Below are positions 59,254-64,000 of a DNA stretch of 64,000 nt, piece by piece. The notes beneath the pieces are model-generated. The model was not told where the DNA came from. It did not search any database and saw nothing but the letters and a program-made list of their open reading frames with translations. Positions within the stretch are counted from its first letter, which is position 1. Each line of letters opens with the position of its first letter. The stretch is from Ignavibacteriales bacterium UBA1304 (lineage in GTDB: Bacteria; Bacteroidota; Ignavibacteria; Ignavibacteriales; Ignavibacteriaceae). Position numbers and translations under genes: made by a program. The stretch lies in NCBI GenBank assembly GCA_002307295.1, contig DBTY01000012.1:11563-75562 (forward strand). The letters run 5' to 3'.

Positions 59254-62200
59254 TTATTCAGCATTTAAAAGCTTTTTTATATTTTGAATATTTGCGCCAA
59301 ATTGACTCAATAGTTTTTGTATAGTTTCAATATCAAAGCAATTAATGGCGGACTTAAGTTCGCTTATATATTTGTCGAAAAGGGGAATGTTGTTTGCATT
59401 CACATATTTATCTAAATTTTCAACAAAGGCGTCTATTTCGTCTGAGTCAAAAATATCATATAGTTCTTTCGATTTATTATTAAAAGCGGATTCCAGATTA
59501 TCAAGTTGAACTTTTAATGTAACTTTCTCGGCATTTGTCAGGTTTAAAAACTCATCCTGGATGTTTGTCGATTTAACTTCTTCAGAACTATCGCTAACTG
59601 TATATGGAATAAATTTCATAAGCGAAACATATAATTTATTCCTAAAAATCGGTTTATATAAGCTATCGTTAAATATATGCAAAGCGTCATTATCTTTTTC
59701 AGACGGGAGCGAAGCGGTAAAAGCTATCATTGGAATTGATTTTGTAGCAGGATCATTCTTTAGCAAACCGGCAGCAGTTATTCCATCCATTTCCGGCATT
59801 CTTATATCCATGAGTATTAGATCGGGTTTGAATTTATTTGCAAATTCAATAGCTTCTTTTCCATTATAACCTTCAATAATTTCAAAAGGTTGATCTATTA
59901 AAAAGCCTTTGATTAAATTGATGTTTTGAGGCACGTCGTCTATAATTAAGATTATTCTTTTTTCAAATAAAACATTGTCGGTCTGTATTTCATAGTCATT
60001 CTGTAAAGCAGTTTCAGTATCCGAATATTTTATTTTTTTCAGGTTCAAAATAAATCTGCTTCCTTCATTTAACTTACTTTCAAGCGTGATATTGCCTCCC
60101 ATCAATTCTGCCAGCCTGTTGGAAATTGCAAGACCCAACCCTGTCCCTGACGAGTTATTTACAGCCTTTTGATGCGCCTGGCTAAATGATTCAAACACCC
60201 GTTTCTGATCGTCTTCGGCAATGCCAACTCCGGTATCTTCAATGGTTATTGAAAAATCTAAACAATTCTCTTCTCCATAATACTTATTTACAGCTACTAT
60301 TATTTTCACATAGCCTTTGTTTGTAAATTTGAAAGCGTTGCCTACAATATTTACTAATACCTGACGAATTCTGATTTCGTCTGCAATAATTGTTTGCGGA
60401 AAATCAGAAGTATAGTCGATAAGCAGATCTATTTCTCTTTCAGCGGCTTTGTATTTGAAAAGAGAAACAATATCATTTATTAGGTTTTTCAAGTTGACTT
60501 GAACAGGCTCCAACTCCATTTTGCCGGCTTCAATTTTGGATAGATCTAAAATATCGTTGATTAAGTGAAGCAGCGATTTGCCGCTTGAAAAGATGGTTTT
60601 CAAATAACCATGCGCAGTTTCTTCAGTGATTCGCTTTAATAAAATTTCCGAAAAACCAAGTATGGCGTTCATTGGAGTTCTAATTTCGTGACTTACATTT
60701 GCAATGAACATTGATTTTGCAATATTTGCGGCGTCGGCTTTAATTCTTGATTCCACTAAATCCGAGTTTACTCGTGCTAATTCATCGGCTCTTTCTTCAA
60801 GAACGCTTTTAGTATAGATAAGTTCTTCGAGCAAATTTTTAAGTTCAGTTTCAGTTCTTTTTTGAGCGGTTACGTCCCAATTAGTTCCTATCATGTTTGT
60901 CGGTTTGCCAGTAGAATCGCGCTGTACTATAGCTAAAGCGCGTATGTTGTGAATAGAGCCATCAGGCCATACGATGCGGAATTCTGTATCAAAGTTTTTT
61001 TTACCCAGGATAGCGTTCTCTGTTTCTTCTTCAATTCGTGGCATATCATCTGGATGCAGGCCTTTTTGCCATAAATTATAAGCGTTGTCATGGCTGCTAT
61101 CTTCAATTCCGTATAAGGAATACATTTGGTCGTCCCAAATCAAACTATTTTCGATTATGTTAAAATCCCAAATGCCTACTCCGCCGGCATGCGTAGCTAA
61201 CGATAAACGATTAGTAATCTGTTTTAGCGCTTCTTCTCCTTTTTTACGCTCGGTAATATCGCGTTCAATGAACAAAATGCTTGAAGGATTCCTGTTTAAG
61301 TCCAGTAAAGCAGTAGAATTAACATCGACATAAAATTTTGAGCCGTCTTTTTTTAATGATAAATACTCTGCTATTTTTTGGTCTCTATTCCCGGTTAGTA
61401 ATCCGTTTATATTCTCAATTGCTAAAGAACAGTTAGAAGAATCAATAAAATCATAAAATGATTTTCCTAATAATTCGCGCTTTTCTTCTACAGAGTAACC
61501 GTGCATTTTCGCTAATTTATCAGATATAAGCTGATTCTTTCCATCCAACGAAATTATGCCTATTCCATCAGGCGAAGCCGAAATAATAGCTTCCCACTTT
61601 TGGTTGCTTTGCTGCAACGCCTCTTCTGCTTCTTTTTGTATTGTCATATCGACAAAGCTTTCAAGCAGTTTTTCTTCGCCTCCTATTTTTATACGCTTAA
61701 CAGTTTTTAAGATTGCTATTTGTGTTTTATCTGCGCGAAGCAATATTTTTTCGGAATTATTGATATCATGATTGTTATTGCAGACAGGACAGCATTGTTC
61801 TTGCGCTGGACAAATAAACAAATGGCATCTGCGGCCAATGATATTTTCTTCAGTTTCCTGAATTAATGATAAGGCAAATTTGTTAATACGCTCAATAACT
61901 CGAGTTGCCGGGTCAATTATCATAATGCCGACAGCTATATTTTCTAACAGGGAGCGCTGGAGGTTTTCATTCTCTTTTATCTGGTTTTCAATTTGTCTTC
62001 GCTCGGTGATATCTTGCATAGAAAGAATTATACAATCGTCTTCCCCTATAATGACTACTTCGGCAGAAGCTAAAACTTGTTTTATCCGGCCTGATTTGGT
62101 TTGCAGTTCCATTACGACGTTGCGTACTGACCCATATTGTCTTAAAATTTGGGAAAGCTCATTCCTTTGTTCGGGATGCGCCCATAGTTTCAAATCATAT

Positions 62201-63813
62201 CCTGTATGCTCAATTACTTCTTCGCGCGTTCTTTCAGAATATCTTAAAAACTCAGAATTTATATCAATTATAAGCCCTTCTTTTATTGTTGAAAGCGACA
62301 TTGCAACCGGACTTGAATGGAATGTTTTGTTGAATTTCTTTTCGCTTTCCAATAAAGCCTCTTCAGCTTTTTTGCGTTCTGAAATATCTCTAGCTAAAGC
62401 AAAAATTACTTTTTTGCTTTTCCATATATATGGGCCTCCAACAATTTCTACCGGAAATATAGTCCCGTCTTTTTTCTTATGGTACCGGAGCGGCATAAAT
62501 ACAGTGCCTTCGCTTGCGGCTTGTTTTGTTGATGAAGTCGATAATGAGATTTCTGCCGAAACATTATAAATAGTCATTCCAGAGAGAAATTCTTCTTTGC
62601 TGTAGCCGTACATTGAGCAATGCCTATCGTTTACATCAAGGAATTTTGAAGTTTCCTGGTCGAAGATGCTGATTGCATATATTTCGTTTTTAAAAATAGC
62701 GCTATATTTTGCTTCGCTCTGGCTTAGTTCTTTTGTTAATTCTTCCGCCAGTTTATGCGCTCTGATATTTGTGGTAATTAATGACATATAAAGTACAAAT
62801 AACAATATGCTTATACTTACGCCCCCAGTTGCAGTATACCAGGCTTTATTATAATCGGAAGCAGACGCAGGTAAATCGTATTGAGTATATTGCAAATACC
62901 AGTAATGATCGTTGAATATGATAGAGGTTTTTAACGTAATTGCTGAAGAAGAAGACATCGAGTCATTCCCAATTGATCTTCTGCTATCATAAAGTAGCGC
63001 ATCCTTATTATATGACGTATTGTCATATATTTCTAAACGAAAATTTTTTCCATTTATAGATTGATAACCGCCAAGGATTCCATCCATTAAATCGTTCATC
63101 CTATACGGACTATAAACCCAGCCTAAAATTGCGCGTCTGCGTTCTTCAATAGTTCCAATTGGCATCCCTTTTTTAAAGACTGGCACGTACATGAGCGTTC
63201 CAGCCTGAATATCTGTATTGCTCTCTTGTACTAGAGTGATTTTTCCAGAAAGCGACGCTATATTTAAATCTCTGGCCTTTTCCATTGCCGCTCTTCTGAC
63301 TGGTTCGGAAAACATATCGTACCCGAACGCGCGTAAGTTTCTCCCTGAAAATGGCTCAAGATAAATAATAGACGTATAGTGTTCCCTTGGTCCTTTTGGT
63401 TTTACAGAATATTTGGGAAATCCTTCGCTTCTGATTTTTTTTTCGTGCTGGGCTAATTGGTTTTGATGAATTATTACGGAGTATCCTATTCCTTGAATTC
63501 CAGGAAGGTTTTTCTCAATCATTTGGTTTAAATAAGCGTTCCGCCAATCGCTACGCGTTAGCTCTTCATTGACTGCAAACAAAACGCTTTGGCTTCGCAG
63601 TAATTGAGCGTGCGCATGAAGACGCGAGGCTATTTTATTTTTAAGTTCGCTGCATGCAAAATTAAACTCGGTTTCTGCTTTTTGTTCAACGCCGGTCTTT
63701 ACTAAAAGAGTTGCCGCTAAAGTTAGAAGTAACCCGACTATCAACAAAGTCATTGCCGGTAATATTTGGCGTTTTTTCAGTTGCCATGGGGATTTATTTT
63801 TTAAAAACTTCAT
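59254..63813 (-). CDS. CHASE-domain hybrid sensor kinase with PAS array
   Basis: The protein has 1519 residues. A membrane segment lies at about 18-38, then a CHASE domain (about 75-290, with PGIQGIGYSVII and LEPFSGRNLRAFGYDM), a second membrane segment near 330-350, and five PAS-type sensor domains between about 365 and 990. HisKA follows with H1042 in NVSHEIRTPMNAILG, then HATPase_c, a receiver with D1336 in LILMDIRMPEMDG, and a C-terminal helical domain (about 1410-1519). That last part resembles the end domain of other hybrid kinases but lacks the phosphoacceptor His motif of Hpt. It is upstream of the REC-kinase in the same operon. Confidence 0.9.
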   Translation of the reverse strand: MKFLKNKSPWQLKKRQILPAMTLLIVGLLLTLAATLLVKTGVEQKAETEFNFACSELKNKIASRLHAHAQLLRSQSVLFAVNEELTRSDWRNAYLNQMIEKNLPGIQGIGYSVIIHQNQLAQHEKKIRSEGFPKYSVKPKGPREHYTSIIYLEPFSGRNLRAFGYDMFSEPVRRAAMEKARDLNIASLSGKITLVQESNTDIQAGTLMYVPVFKKGMPIGTIEERRRAILGWVYSPYRMNDLMDGILGGYQSINGKNFRLEIYDNTSYNKDALLYDSRRSIGNDSMSSSSAITLKTSIIFNDHYWYLQYTQYDLPASASDYNKAWYTATGGVSISILLFVLYMSLITTNIRAHKLAEELTKELSQSEAKYSAIFKNEIYAISIFDQETSKFLDVNDRHCSMYGYSKEEFLSGMTIYNVSAEISLSTSSTKQAASEGTVFMPLRYHKKKDGTIFPVEIVGGPYIWKSKKVIFALARDISERKKAEEALLESEKKFNKTFHSSPVAMSLSTIKEGLIIDINSEFLRYSERTREEVIEHTGYDLKLWAHPEQRNELSQILRQYGSVRNVVMELQTKSGRIKQVLASAEVVIIGEDDCIILSMQDITERRQIENQIKENENLQRSLLENIAVGIMIIDPATRVIERINKFALSLIQETEENIIGRRCHLFICPAQEQCCPVCNNNHDINNSEKILLRADKTQIAILKTVKRIKIGGEEKLLESFVDMTIQKEAEEALQQSNQKWEAIISASPDGIGIISLDGKNQLISDKLAKMHGYSVEEKRELLGKSFYDFIDSSNCSLAIENINGLLTGNRDQKIAEYLSLKKDGSKFYVDVNSTALLDLNRNPSSILFIERDITERKKGEEALKQITNRLSLATHAGGVGIWDFNIIENSLIWDDQMYSLYGIEDSSHDNAYNLWQKGLHPDDMPRIEEETENAILGKKNFDTEFRIVWPDGSIHNIRALAIVQRDSTGKPTNMIGTNWDVTAQKRTETELKNLLEELIYTKSVLEERADELARVNSDLVESRIKADAANIAKSMFIANVSHEIRTPMNAILGFSEILLKRITEETAHGYLKTIFSSGKSLLHLINDILDLSKIEAGKMELEPVQVNLKNLINDIVSLFKYKAAEREIDLLIDYTSDFPQTIIADEIRIRQVLVNIVGNAFKFTNKGYVKIIVAVNKYYGEENCLDFSITIEDTGVGIAEDDQKRVFESFSQAHQKAVNNSSGTGLGLAISNRLAELMGGNITLESKLNEGSRFILNLKKIKYSDTETALQNDYEIQTDNVLFEKRIILIIDDVPQNINLIKGFLIDQPFEIIEGYNGKEAIEFANKFKPDLILMDIRMPEMDGITAAGLLKNDPATKSIPMIAFTASLPSEKDNDALHIFNDSLYKPIFRNKLYVSLMKFIPYTVSDSSEEVKSTNIQDEFLNLTNAEKVTLKVQLDNLESAFNNKSKELYDIFDSDEIDAFVENLDKYVNANNIPLFDKYISELKSAINCFDIETIQKLLSQFGANIQNIKKLLNAE

Positions 63814-63944
63814 ATTCCCATCAAAAAAATTTAATTATTATTTAATCAGATTTTCTAATTGGCTTCCGATATGCTATAAAAATGCTTAAGCCCTTTTTAT
63901 ATATTTTTCCAAAAGAAATATTTCTAAAAAATATTTGATAAGAT

Positions 63945-63967
63945 ATACCTGTTTATGGGTATTTTGC
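63945..63967 (-). promoter_or_regulatory. Inverted TACC site upstream of the CHASE kinase
   Basis: TACC at 63946 and GGTA at 63958 form an 8-base-spaced inverted pair (TACCTGTTTATGGGTA). On the gene's strand it reads AAAATACCCATAAACAGG, which starts like the triple-TACC elements near 52 kb. It is about 130 bases before the gene start. A NarL-type or similar regulator site is possible. Confidence 0.35.
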
Positions 63968-64000
63968 GAGCAGTGGCACAGCTGTCCAAAATAAAACAGA

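Noticed and set aside
59254..59580. C-terminal domain of the CHASE kinase as a functional Hpt
   Set aside because: It is helical and in the usual place but lacks the H-x-L-K-G-type phosphoacceptor motif.
1..64000. tRNA, rRNA, CRISPR arrays, transposases or prophage genes
   Set aside because: I scanned the spacers by eye and found none; the repeats present are short dispersed palindromes and one long direct repeat, not a CRISPR.

Overview
The window reads as a low-GC chromosomal segment from a member of the Bacteroidota/Ignavibacteria side of the tree, most likely Ignavibacteriales. The main evidence is two secreted proteins that end in the type IX secretion sorting domain with the NYPNPFNPST signature. 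Supporting signs are a TonB-dependent receptor, a Bacteroidota-type short AMP nucleosidase, a DUF5009 sugar acetyltransferase-like protein and a GH28 enzyme. No tRNA, rRNA, CRISPR array, complete insertion sequence or phage gene was seen.

Layout. 1-1203: isoprenoid and nucleotide housekeeping (ispH partial, cmk). 1360-5332: a tightly coupled two-gene operon of a SIR2-like NADase-fold protein and a 978-residue helical partner, poorer in GC-rich codons than its surroundings and best read as a candidate anti-phage defence module. 5648-10282: lon - free-methionine sulfoxide reductase - dnaX. 10459-15441: an inositol-monophosphatase gene followed by an accessory stretch. There the end of that gene and its downstream repeats recur about 2.4 kb further on, and short palindromic repeats bracket an AraC-SDR cassette and then an AT-rich cassette of two unknown genes. 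15442-23430: acyl-CoA ligase, DUF5009 protein, a GH28-esterase pair for pectin-like glycans and a T9SS cargo. 23574-36971: core metabolism and housekeeping (AMP nucleosidase, RidA, MazG, PhoH, LysM and lipoprotein envelope genes, the guaA-TPR-LpoA-like-radC operon, and the efp-accB-accC-gcvH operon).

37207-44286 holds a TPR histidine kinase, a GT-C membrane glycosyltransferase, DUF1003, nitroreductase, DinB-like and D-glutamate-cyclase-like genes, plus a decayed aldo/keto reductase tail. From 44756 to 63813 lies a TonB receptor followed by about 17 kb dominated by signal transduction: two single-domain receivers, a multi-TM PAS kinase, a REC-PAS-HisKA_3 kinase with its adjacent NarL-type regulator, a poly-HAMP chemoreceptor-like protein without CheA or CheW nearby, a second T9SS cargo, and a divergent pair of REC-HK and CHASE hybrid kinases. 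A conserved spaced TACC element lies upstream of two of these genes and may be the target of a local regulator.

The most noteworthy items are the SIR2 two-gene system, the repeat-bounded cassettes after the inositol monophosphatase gene, radC with an apparent ATT start directly behind and in frame with its upstream gene, and the TACC element plus poly-HAMP receptor in the signalling cluster. All functional calls come from reading motifs by eye; no database search was run.
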